Source of the DNA: Rhizomicrobium palustre
GTDB taxonomy: Bacteria > Pseudomonadota > Alphaproteobacteria > Micropepsales > Micropepsaceae
DNA: 64,000 bases
Assembly (NCBI RefSeq): GCF_011761565.1
Contig: NZ_JAASRM010000001.1
Span: forward strand, 1,364,139-1,428,138
Direction: 5' to 3'
In this document: positions 55,548 to 62,061 of the stretch, one piece after another
Layout: each line of letters starts with the position of its first letter
Numbering within the stretch: position 1 is the first letter of the stretch
Translations under genes and position numbers: made by a program
The notes under the pieces: model-generated
What the model was told of the DNA's origin: nothing
What the model saw: only the letters and a program-made list of their open reading frames with translations
Database searches by the model: none

Positions 55548-56384
55548 ATGCTTCGCAGCGGGCTATCGACGGGCGCGGTGGTGACGCGCTTCTGCGACTT
55601 TCTGAAAGCGCGCCAAGACGTGCCGCCGCCGGTGCCGCCGGGCTTTCTGGTGCGCCTGGGAAGTCATGATCCCGATGACAGCATCTTTGTGCCGCCTGAG
55701 CCGGAGGACGATCTCAATCTGGAAGCCGAGCTTGGCTTTGCCCAGAACCAGAGCTTCGTCATCGTCTATCAAGCCGCCGATGGGCATGAGAGTGTGCGCC
55801 GCATCACGGTGCGCAATCTTTCGCTCAATGCCGAAAATATCCCGATCCTCAATTGCTGGTGCCATGAGCGCCAAGCCTTGCGCGCCTTCCGCATCGATCA
55901 TGTGCGCGAGGTGGTGACCCAGGATGGCGAGGTGATCGCGCCGCCCGCGCGCTTCTTTGTCGAGACCTTCGGCATGGCGCCCGCGCTGGCCGAATGCAGC
56001 TTGCCGAGGCCCGCGAGCCTCACCCGCATCCGCCCGATCTTCACCCATCACATGATGGTGCTGACGCATCTGGGGCGCGCCGATGGCGACTATTGCCTCG
56101 ATGAGCAAGGCATTGTGCTCGACCATTGCTTGAAGCTGGCGCGCGATGCCGACCGGCGCGCAACCGAAGCCGAAGAGCGCGCGCTCAGGCGCTACCTGAA
56201 GACGCTAAAGCCCAAGAAGATGTTCCTGGCGCGCGCCATGCGCGGGCTTGAAAGCGAAACGCCCGATCGGGTGATGGCGCTGCTGGCCGCCGCCGATGAG
56301 GTGATCAACGCCGACGGCATGCGCCATCGCGATGAGGAAAGCTTCTTCCACCTGTTGCAGCGCGAACTGACGGGGCTGAATTAG
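55548..56384 (+). CDS. WYL-like plus TerB-like protein
   Basis: 278 aa from the ATG at 55548 (MLRSGLSTGAVVTRFC). An upstream in-frame TTG (55485) extends it. Residues ~65-140 resemble a WYL-type ligand-sensing fold (FVIVYQAADGHESVRRITV, CHERQALRAFRIDHVRE). The last ~130 residues are helical with LLAAADEVINADGMRHRDEE, a TerB-like pattern. There is no HTH domain. Domain calls are from pattern only. A stress-linked regulator is a plausible guess. Confidence 0.6.
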   Translation: MLRSGLSTGAVVTRFCDFLKARQDVPPPVPPGFLVRLGSHDPDDSIFVPPEPEDDLNLEAELGFAQNQSFVIVYQAADGHESVRRITVRNLSLNAENIPILNCWCHERQALRAFRIDHVREVVTQDGEVIAPPARFFVETFGMAPALAECSLPRPASLTRIRPIFTHHMMVLTHLGRADGDYCLDEQGIVLDHCLKLARDADRRATEAEERALRRYLKTLKPKKMFLARAMRGLESETPDRVMALLAAADEVINADGMRHRDEESFFHLLQRELTGLN

Positions 56385-56998
56385 CGCTTCAGTTCGATCA
56401 CGTCGAAATCGGATTCCTGTACCGGATACGGCAGCTCCAAACGGGCGCGGCCATCGGCGGTGAGCGTTAAAAGCCCGATCTGATCATCGGGGGTTTCATT
56501 GGCCCCCGCACTCGCGCCTTTGCCGGAATAGGCGGGCTTTTTCTCGGCCGGACCATAGGCGGTCACATATTGGGCGCCGAGATACACGAAGCCGCCCTGG
56601 TCGGGATAGAGCGTGCCCGAGATGCGGGTGGAGCCGCCGAGTTTTTCGAAAGAGAGCGTGCCATCGCCGCGTGGAGCGATGCGGCAACGGAACCAGCCAT
56701 AAACGATGGAGGGCGTGGCACCGCCGAGCTTCATGGTGCGGCAGTGCCAAGTGCCGACGAGGCGATGAGCATCGGAAGCGACCGCGTTGGCCGAAAGGAT
56801 CGAGCGAGCGGCGGCGTAGAACCCCGGATTGCCGCGCGCGGCGTCTTCGAGGCCCTGCCCGCGCGCTTGGTTCAAATGAGCGAGCCGGTCAGCATCGCGC
56901 GGGGAAGCTTCATCCTGCCAGGAGGCAAGAGCGGGCACAGAGAAGAGAAGCGCAACGGTAATGGCAGCCGCGAGCCCCCTTCGGTTCGCTGCGCTCAC
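56381..56998 (-). CDS. DUF4893 family secreted protein
   Basis: 205 aa from a GTG at 56998, chosen because it opens a clean signal peptide (MSAANRRGLAAAITVALLFS). Longer in-frame ATGs (57052, 57136) would run through the hairpin at 57004-57020 or into fabI. The mature part begins WQDEASPRDADRLAHLNQA. GTWHCRTMKLG and GDGTLSFEKLGGSTRISGTL match the DUF4893 beta domain. Function unknown. It stops against the WYL/TerB gene. Confidence 0.7.
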   Translation of the reverse strand: MSAANRRGLAAAITVALLFSVPALASWQDEASPRDADRLAHLNQARGQGLEDAARGNPGFYAAARSILSANAVASDAHRLVGTWHCRTMKLGGATPSIVYGWFRCRIAPRGDGTLSFEKLGGSTRISGTLYPDQGGFVYLGAQYVTAYGPAEKKPAYSGKGASAGANETPDDQIGLLTLTADGRARLELPYPVQESDFDVIELKR

Positions 56999-57003
56999 CA
57001 CTT

Positions 57004-57020
57004 CCCCCGCATAGCGGGGG
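57004..57020 (-). terminator. Hairpin after fabI
   Basis: CCCCCGC (57004-57010) pairs with GCGGGGG (57014-57020) with a 3-nt loop. It lies 13 nt past the fabI stop and 6 nt before the DUF4893 GTG start. It lacks a T-tract, so it may act as terminator, repeat or RBS-masking element. Confidence 0.4.
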
Positions 57021-57032
57021 CAGAAAGCCTGA

Positions 57033-57878
57033 TCAGCCTTCGCCGCTTTCATCGGATTTGCCCTCTTCCTGCCCGCTCCAGCTTTCGAGCACGGAAGCAG
57101 GAGGAACGCCCATGACGTTATACCCGGCATCAACATAGTGCACTTCGCCGGTAACCCCTGCAGACAAATCGGAAAGAAGGTAAAGCGCGGCGCCGCCGAG
57201 GTGATCGAGCTCGATGGTCTTGCCGAGCGGGGTCAGCCCCTTGATCCAGCGGAACATGGTGCGCCCGCCGCCCACCACTGAGCCCGCGAGGGTGCGGATG
57301 GGACCGGCGGAGATCGCGTTAACGCGGATCTGGTCATGGCCGAGATCGGCCGCGAGATAGCGCACGGACGCTTCCAGCGCGGCTTTGGCCACACCCATCA
57401 CATTGTAGGACGGCATCACCTGACGGGCGCCATGATAGGAGAGCGTCAGCATCGCGCCATTACGGCCCTTCATCAGCGGGATGGCCCGGCGCGCCACCGC
57501 GGTGAAGGAGTAGCAAGAGACCGACAGGCTCTTGGCGAAGTTCGCGCGGCTGGTATCGACATACCGCCCCTTCAACTCGTTCTTGTCGGAAAAGGCGATG
57601 GCGTGGACCAGGAAATCGAGCTCGCCCCATTCCTTCTTGATCGCGTCAAAGGTGGTGTCGAGCTGGTCATCGTCTTCGACATCGGCGGGCAGAAGGATGG
57701 TGGCGCCAATCGAAGCCGCGAGCGGCTTGAGGCGCTTGAGCTGCGCATCACCCTGATAGGTGAAGGCAATCTCGGCGCCATGCGCCGCCAGCGTCTTGGC
57801 AATGCCCCAGGCAATGGAATGGTCGTTCGCAACGCCCATGACAAGGCCGCGCTTGCCGGCCATTAGTTTGGTGGTCAT
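57033..57878 (-). CDS. fabI: Enoyl-[acyl-carrier-protein] reductase FabI
   Basis: 281 aa from the ATG at 57878 (MTTKLMAGKRGLVMGVAND). NADH-dependent last step of fatty-acid elongation. GVANDHSIAWGIAKTLAAHGAEIAFTYQGD is the FabI nucleotide site, and the catalytic Tyr/Lys lie in SYNVMGVAKAALEASVRYLA. It is the third gene of fabA-fabB-fabI on this strand, 78 nt after fabB. Confidence 0.96.
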   Translation of the reverse strand: MTTKLMAGKRGLVMGVANDHSIAWGIAKTLAAHGAEIAFTYQGDAQLKRLKPLAASIGATILLPADVEDDDQLDTTFDAIKKEWGELDFLVHAIAFSDKNELKGRYVDTSRANFAKSLSVSCYSFTAVARRAIPLMKGRNGAMLTLSYHGARQVMPSYNVMGVAKAALEASVRYLAADLGHDQIRVNAISAGPIRTLAGSVVGGGRTMFRWIKGLTPLGKTIELDHLGGAALYLLSDLSAGVTGEVHYVDAGYNVMGVPPASVLESWSGQEEGKSDESGEG

Positions 57879-57956
57879 CAGTCCCTCAAAAAAGCCAATG
57901 CCCGCCCAGACGGGGGGCACTTAGCCTGAACTGCACCGGCCCACAAGGGCAGGCGC

Positions 57957-59174
57957 TTATCCATGGTAACGATCAAAGACGAGCGTGGCATTGGTGCCGC
58001 CAAAGCCGAAGCTGTTGGAGAGCACCCGCTCCAGCTTGGCGTTGTCGATCCTGCTGCGCACAATCGGAACGTCCGCAACCGCCGGGTCCAACTCGTCAAT
58101 ATGCGCGCTTTCGGCGACGAAATTGCCCTGAAGCTGCAGGATCGAATAGATCGCCTCCTGCGCGCCCGCCGCGCCCAAAGAATGGCCGGTGAGCGATTTG
58201 GTGGAGTTGATCAGCGGGATCTTGTCGCCAAACACCTCGCGCACCGCCTTGATTTCGGTGACGTCGCCAACCGGCGTGGAGGTGCCATGGGCGTTGATGT
58301 AGTCGACCGGGCCCTTCACCGTGGCGAGCGCCTGCTGCATGCAGCGCACCGCGCCCTCGCCCGAGGGGGCGACCATGTCATGGCCATCGGACGTTGCGCC
58401 ATAGCCGGTGAGTTCGGCATAAATCGTGGCGCCGCGCGCCTTGGCGTGTTCGAGTTCTTCAAGCACCACAACACCGCCGCCGCCCGCGATCACGAAGCCA
58501 TCGCGATCCTTATCGAAGGCGCGCGAGGCGCGGGACGGGGTGTCGTTATACTTGGACGACATCGCGCCCATGGCATCGAAGAGGGCCGAGAGCGTCCAAT
58601 CGAGCTCTTCGGCGCCGCCCGCGAACATCACATCCTGCTTGCCCCACTGGATCAGTTCCGCCGCGTTGCCGATGCAATGAGCGCTGGTCGAGCAGGCCGA
58701 GCTGATCGAGTAGTTCACGCCCTTGATCTTGAACCAGGTGGAGAGCACCGCCGAGCAGGTCGAGGACATGCATTTGGGCACCGCGAAGGGGCCGATCTTT
58801 TTCGGACCCGTGGCTTCCGCGATCTTATCGGCCGCAAAAAGGGTTTTGGTGGAGGGACCGCCCGAGCCGACGATGAGGCCGGTCCTGGGATTGATCACGT
58901 CCTTTTCTTCCAAGCCGGAAGACTTCAGCGCCTGTTCCATGGCGAGGAAGGCATAAGAGGCCGTGTCGCCCATAAAGCGCTTGGCGCGACGATCGATCAA
59001 GGCATCGAGATCGAGCTTCACCGCCCCTTCGACCTGGCTTCGAAAGCCCATGGCCTTTTGAGTTTCCGCAGTGGCGATGCCCGAACGGGCTTCACGCAAG
59101 CTCGCGGTGACTTCCTCGGCGCTGTTACCGATGGATGAAACGATACCCAGCCCCGTGACGACAACGCGCCTCAT
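57957..59174 (-). CDS. fabB: 3-oxoacyl-ACP synthase I (FabB)
   Basis: 405 aa condensing enzyme needed for unsaturated fatty-acid elongation. Catalytic triad visible: Cys in [16 protein letters not shown] (~163), His in [14 protein letters not shown] (~300) and His in [15 protein letters not shown] (~335). The neighbouring fabA favours FabB over FabF. 41 nt separate it from fabA. Confidence 0.95.
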   Translation of the reverse strand: MRRVVVTGLGIVSSIGNSAEEVTASLREARSGIATAETQKAMGFRSQVEGAVKLDLDALIDRRAKRFMGDTASYAFLAMEQALKSSGLEEKDVINPRTGLIVGSGGPSTKTLFAADKIAEATGPKKIGPFAVPKCMSSTCSAVLSTWFKIKGVNYSISSACSTSAHCIGNAAELIQWGKQDVMFAGGAEELDWTLSALFDAMGAMSSKYNDTPSRASRAFDKDRDGFVIAGGGGVVVLEELEHAKARGATIYAELTGYGATSDGHDMVAPSGEGAVRCMQQALATVKGPVDYINAHGTSTPVGDVTEIKAVREVFGDKIPLINSTKSLTGHSLGAAGAQEAIYSILQLQGNFVAESAHIDELDPAVADVPIVRSRIDNAKLERVLSNSFGFGGTNATLVFDRYHG

Positions 59175-59215
59175 GGCAATTCCCTTCTGAAATCGAACCG
59201 TAATGCTGTTCTATC

Positions 59216-59758
59216 TTACGCCGGTTGCGGGGCGTCTTGGAACAGGCCGACGCGCAGATCCTTCGCTTCGTAAATGACCTGACCGTCAACCTTCATCACG
59301 CCATCGGCGATGCCAAGCACCAGCTTGCGCATGATGACGCGCTTCAGATCGATGGAATAGCTCACGAGCTTATTGGTGGGCACCACCATGCCGGAGAATT
59401 TCACTTCGCCGACGCCGAGCGCGCGGCCCTTGCCGGGAGCGCCGAGCCAGCCGAGGAAGAAACCGACCATCTGCCACATCGCATCAAGGCCGAGGCAACC
59501 CGGCATCACCGGATCACCTTCGAAATGGCACTTGAAGAACCACAAATCCGGGTTGATTTCGAACTCAGCGTGGATTTCGCCCTTATCATGGGCGCCGCCT
59601 TTGTCCGAAATCTTGGTGATACGATCAAACATCAGCATCGGCGGCATCGGCAGGCGTGCATTGCCAAGCCCAAACAATTCCCCTTTGGCACAAGAGATAA
59701 GGCCCGCCAAATCAAACTGCGACTTGCGCGCGGGAGAGGTCTGATCCACTTTTTCCAT
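59216..59758 (-). CDS. fabA: 3-hydroxydecanoyl-ACP dehydratase/isomerase FabA
   Basis: 180 aa from the ATG at 59758 ([16 protein letters not shown]); a Met 3 codons earlier is possible. Hot-dog fold; [23 protein letters not shown] holds the catalytic His and Asp. It introduces the cis double bond in anaerobic unsaturated fatty-acid synthesis. First gene of the fabA-fabB-fabI unit, divergent from irr, with an Irr-like box 68-86 nt upstream. Confidence 0.96.
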   Translation of the reverse strand: MEKVDQTSPARKSQFDLAGLISCAKGELFGLGNARLPMPPMLMFDRITKISDKGGAHDKGEIHAEFEINPDLWFFKCHFEGDPVMPGCLGLDAMWQMVGFFLGWLGAPGKGRALGVGEVKFSGMVVPTNKLVSYSIDLKRVIMRKLVLGIADGVMKVDGQVIYEAKDLRVGLFQDAPQPA

Positions 59759-59825
59759 GCCCTTCAAGCTCTTAGCGAACGTAACCGGCTCTATTGACGC
59801 AGGACTGCCCCTGCGACGATTTCTA

Positions 59826-59844
59826 CGTTAGAACTATTCTAACG
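59826..59844. promoter_or_regulatory. Irr/ICE-type palindrome
   Basis: CGTTAGAA (59826-59833), CTA, TTCTAACG (59837-59844): perfect 8-bp arms matching the iron-control-element form TTAGAA-N3-TTCTAA. It lies in the fabA-irr divergent region, 68 nt upstream of fabA and about 128 nt upstream of irr. Irr binds such ICE motifs under low iron. Confidence 0.8.
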
Positions 59845-59926
59845 ACTAGCGTACACTTCTCTAATGAATGACGCCCGATTGTCATAACCTCTCGGACCGT
59901 CAAAGGCGAGAGCCAAAGGAGTAACG

Positions 59927-59947
59927 ATGGCGTTTAGACACCGGTGA
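59927..59947 (+). CDS. Possible 6-aa leader ORF before irr
   Basis: ATG at 59927 follows the strongest Shine-Dalgarno in the region (AAAGGAG, 59915-59921) and encodes only M-A-F-R-H-R before TGA. irr itself starts 25 nt later with a poor ribosome site. It could be a uORF controlling irr, or the remains of an old start. Confidence 0.4.
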   Translation: MAFRHR

Positions 59948-59971
59948 CGGGTACCGTACCGTCCGGTTCAG

Positions 59972-60427
59972 ATGCCGCGAAGAGGAAAGTCCGCCGTGAT
60001 GCGTAGGAAAATGCGTGAAACGCCGAATGAATCAGCCGTGACGCGCCTCAGAGCTGCGGGCCTTCGCCCGACGCGGCAGCGTAACGAACTGGCCGATCTG
60101 TTGTTCAAAGACGGCCATCGCCATCTCACTGCCGAAGCCCTGCATGCGGAAGCCGTCAATAAAGGCATCCGGGTGTCACTGGCGACGGTCTATAACACGC
60201 TGCACCAGTTCACTGCCGCGAACCTGCTTCGCCAGGTGATGGTCGATGCGACCCGTTCCTATTTCGACACCAACACCACCGAGCATCAGCATTTCTATTA
60301 CGAAGACGACGGCATGCTGGCCGATATCCCCGGCTCGGAAGCCATTGCGGTCGACAATATTCCGGAAGCCCCTGAAGGCACCCAGGTCGCGCGCGTGGAT
60401 GTGGTTGTTCGCCTGAAGCGCCAGTAA
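59972..60427 (+). CDS. irr: Irr-type Fur family iron response regulator
   Basis: 151 aa; in-frame Met codons at 59972, 59999 and 60011 leave the start uncertain. VTRLRAAGLRPTRQRNELADLL and RVSLATVYNTLHQF are Irr-like. The His motif reads TTEHQHFYYEDD: the usual HHH cluster is H-Q-H here. There is no N-terminal GCPWHD-type haem motif, as in R. leguminosarum Irr. It is a global iron regulator in alphaproteobacteria, degraded or released on haem binding. Divergent from fabA. Confidence 0.9.
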   Translation: MPRRGKSAVMRRKMRETPNESAVTRLRAAGLRPTRQRNELADLLFKDGHRHLTAEALHAEAVNKGIRVSLATVYNTLHQFTAANLLRQVMVDATRSYFDTNTTEHQHFYYEDDGMLADIPGSEAIAVDNIPEAPEGTQVARVDVVVRLKRQ

Positions 60428-60526
60428 AGCGGACGGCAGTAAAGCAGCCACGTGTATCGTTTTGCGGTTGCAACCCCAGCCGCAAACCACGACTCTCGCC
60501 GGGTACGATCCGGCGGGAGATATTTT

Positions 60527-61057
60527 ATGCAAGCGCTTCTCATCATCGACGTGCAGAACGCAATGTTCAGCGGTGAGAACGGCGCGGGCCCGCTCAACGG
60601 GTGGGCCGTCGTCGCACGCATCAAAAACCTCATCGCTAATGCCCGCGCCGCCCAAGTGCCGGTGTTCTATATCCAGCATGATGGCGGGACCGGCGACGAG
60701 TTCGACAAGCACGGGCCGGGCTTTGCCTTTGTTTCCGATATCGCACCTGAACCGGGCGACAGCGTGACGGTGAAAAAGCGCAATAGCGGCTTCTACGACA
60801 CCGACCTCGATCAAAAGCTGAAAGCGGCGGGGGTCGATTCGCTGGTCATCTGCGGGATGCAGACCGAATACTGCGTCGATGCCACCGTGCGCAGCGCCTT
60901 CGATCGGCATTACCGCGTCACCGTGGTGGCCGACGCGCACACCACCTTCGACAGCCAGATCCTGCCCGCCGCGACCATCATCGCCCACACGCAGCATATC
61001 TGGAACGGCCGCTTCGCGCGGCTGAAGCTTGCCGCGGATGTGAGTTTCGGGGCTTAA
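60527..61057 (+). CDS. Isochorismatase-like cysteine hydrolase
   Basis: 176 aa from the ATG at 60527 with GGGAGA upstream; an in-frame ATG at 60452 is less likely. Catalytic Asp in LLIIDVQNAMF, Lys in VTVKKRNSGFYDT and nucleophile Cys in GMQTEYCVDATVRSAF form the family triad. Substrate could be nicotinamide, an isochorismate-like compound or another amide; not resolved. Confidence 0.9.
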   Translation: MQALLIIDVQNAMFSGENGAGPLNGWAVVARIKNLIANARAAQVPVFYIQHDGGTGDEFDKHGPGFAFVSDIAPEPGDSVTVKKRNSGFYDTDLDQKLKAAGVDSLVICGMQTEYCVDATVRSAFDRHYRVTVVADAHTTFDSQILPAATIIAHTQHIWNGRFARLKLAADVSFGA

Positions 61058-61081
61058 AGCTGGATCGGCGTAACATCTGAA

Positions 61082-61115
61082 TCGTCATGGCCGGGTCGGA
61101 GCCCGGCCATGACGA
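61082..61115. repeat. ATGGCCGGG palindrome, copy 2
   Basis: TCGTCATGGCCGGG (61082-61095) and CCCGGCCATGACGA (61102-61115) form a perfect 14-bp stem with a 6-nt loop, between the convergent isochorismatase-like and VOC genes. Shares its core with 17731-17753. Confidence 0.75.
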
Positions 61116-61140
61116 AAAATAAAAGCGGGCGCATGAGCCT

Positions 61141-61521
61141 CTATTGCTTCACATAGACGCAAAACTTGTTGCCGGTGGGATCGCGCATATAAGCGCCATA
61201 AAATTCCTTGCCTTCGGGCGGACGAAAGCCGGGCGCGCCTTCATCGCTACCGCCATTCGCCATCGCGGCGGCATAAGCTTCATCAACCTCGGCTTTGCTC
61301 TTGGCCTTGAAGGCCAGCATCAGCCCATTGGCGGGAACAGCCGCTTTGCCGTCATAGGGCGAGCAGAGATAGAGGTAATGGCTATCTTCCCCTTTGGGCC
61401 CATAGCCTATCCAGCCGCCGTCGGCGAATTTGCGTTCTTCCCCAATGGCACCAAGCACGGCGTCGTAGAATTTGCCGGAGGCTTCCACATCTCGCGCGCC
61501 GATCGTCACATAGCCCAGCAT
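61141..61521 (-). CDS. VOC/glyoxalase family protein
   Basis: 126 aa from the ATG at 61521 (MLGYVTIGARDVEASG), preceded by GGGAGGAAGGGA. Longer frames are unlikely. Single VOC domain pair: FYDAVLGAIGEER at the start, GFRPPEGKEFYGAYMRDPTGN at the end with a metal-ligand Glu/His pattern. Substrate unknown. Confidence 0.9.
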   Translation of the reverse strand: MLGYVTIGARDVEASGKFYDAVLGAIGEERKFADGGWIGYGPKGEDSHYLYLCSPYDGKAAVPANGLMLAFKAKSKAEVDEAYAAAMANGGSDEGAPGFRPPEGKEFYGAYMRDPTGNKFCVYVKQ

Positions 61522-61779
61522 GCGTCCCTTCCTCCCTCTGCCGTCAGTCACAGGCACAGAGAGGCTAGGACCAAAACGGGACAGCGGCTGCCCGTTTTTG
61601 GCAGGGCGGGCATGCGGCCAACGCCGGACACGCATCGTTTGGGTGCGAGTGCTTGATTCCACACTCAAGAATCGGCGTGACGCTTTGTCCGGCAAGTGTG
61701 AAATTTTTCGTCCGGGTCAAAATGCGCACCCACCACTTCTTGACGTTTCAGCAGGGGCGCATACACCATGTCGTTCTGC

Positions 61780-61967
61780 GTTACGGTTCTCTAAGGAAGT
61801 TTTCCAAAGAGTGAAAAGGGAAGCAGGTGTAACGCCTGCGCTGCCCCCGCAACTGTAAGCGGCCCTGTGCTCAGCGTTTTTGGGGACGGGATCTTGCCGA
61901 GAAAGCCACTGGCGATGCGCCGGGAAGGCTCGGTGGGAGCGCCGCGAGCCAGGAGACCGGCCGTAAC
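61780..61967 (+). promoter_or_regulatory. Cobalamin (B12) riboswitch
   Basis: Conserved segments in order: AAAAGGGAAG then GGTG (61815-61829), B12 box CCCCCGCAACTGTAAGC (61844-61860), GCCACTG (61915-61921), CGGGAAGG (61921-61928) and GCGAGCCAGGAGACC (61944-61958). Stem P1 is perfect: GTTACGG (61780-61786) with CCGTAAC (61961-61967). It lies 94 nt before the nrdD start, on the same strand. The stretch 61522-61779 before it holds nothing I can identify. Confidence 0.92.
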
Positions 61968-62061
61968 CTGAACGTATGTCGAGTCCCCGGGCGGGGTGCA
62001 CCAGCGGGCCCAAGCCGGCGCGAATTTGCGCGCCGCGAAGGCACGTGGCGTCTCCGCTCCC

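Noticed and set aside
61650-61668. TTGA-N8-TCAA motif upstream of nrdD as FNR/FixK box
   Set aside because: FNR/FixK sites need TTGAT-N4-ATCAA. The spacer here is two bases too long and the inner bases do not match.
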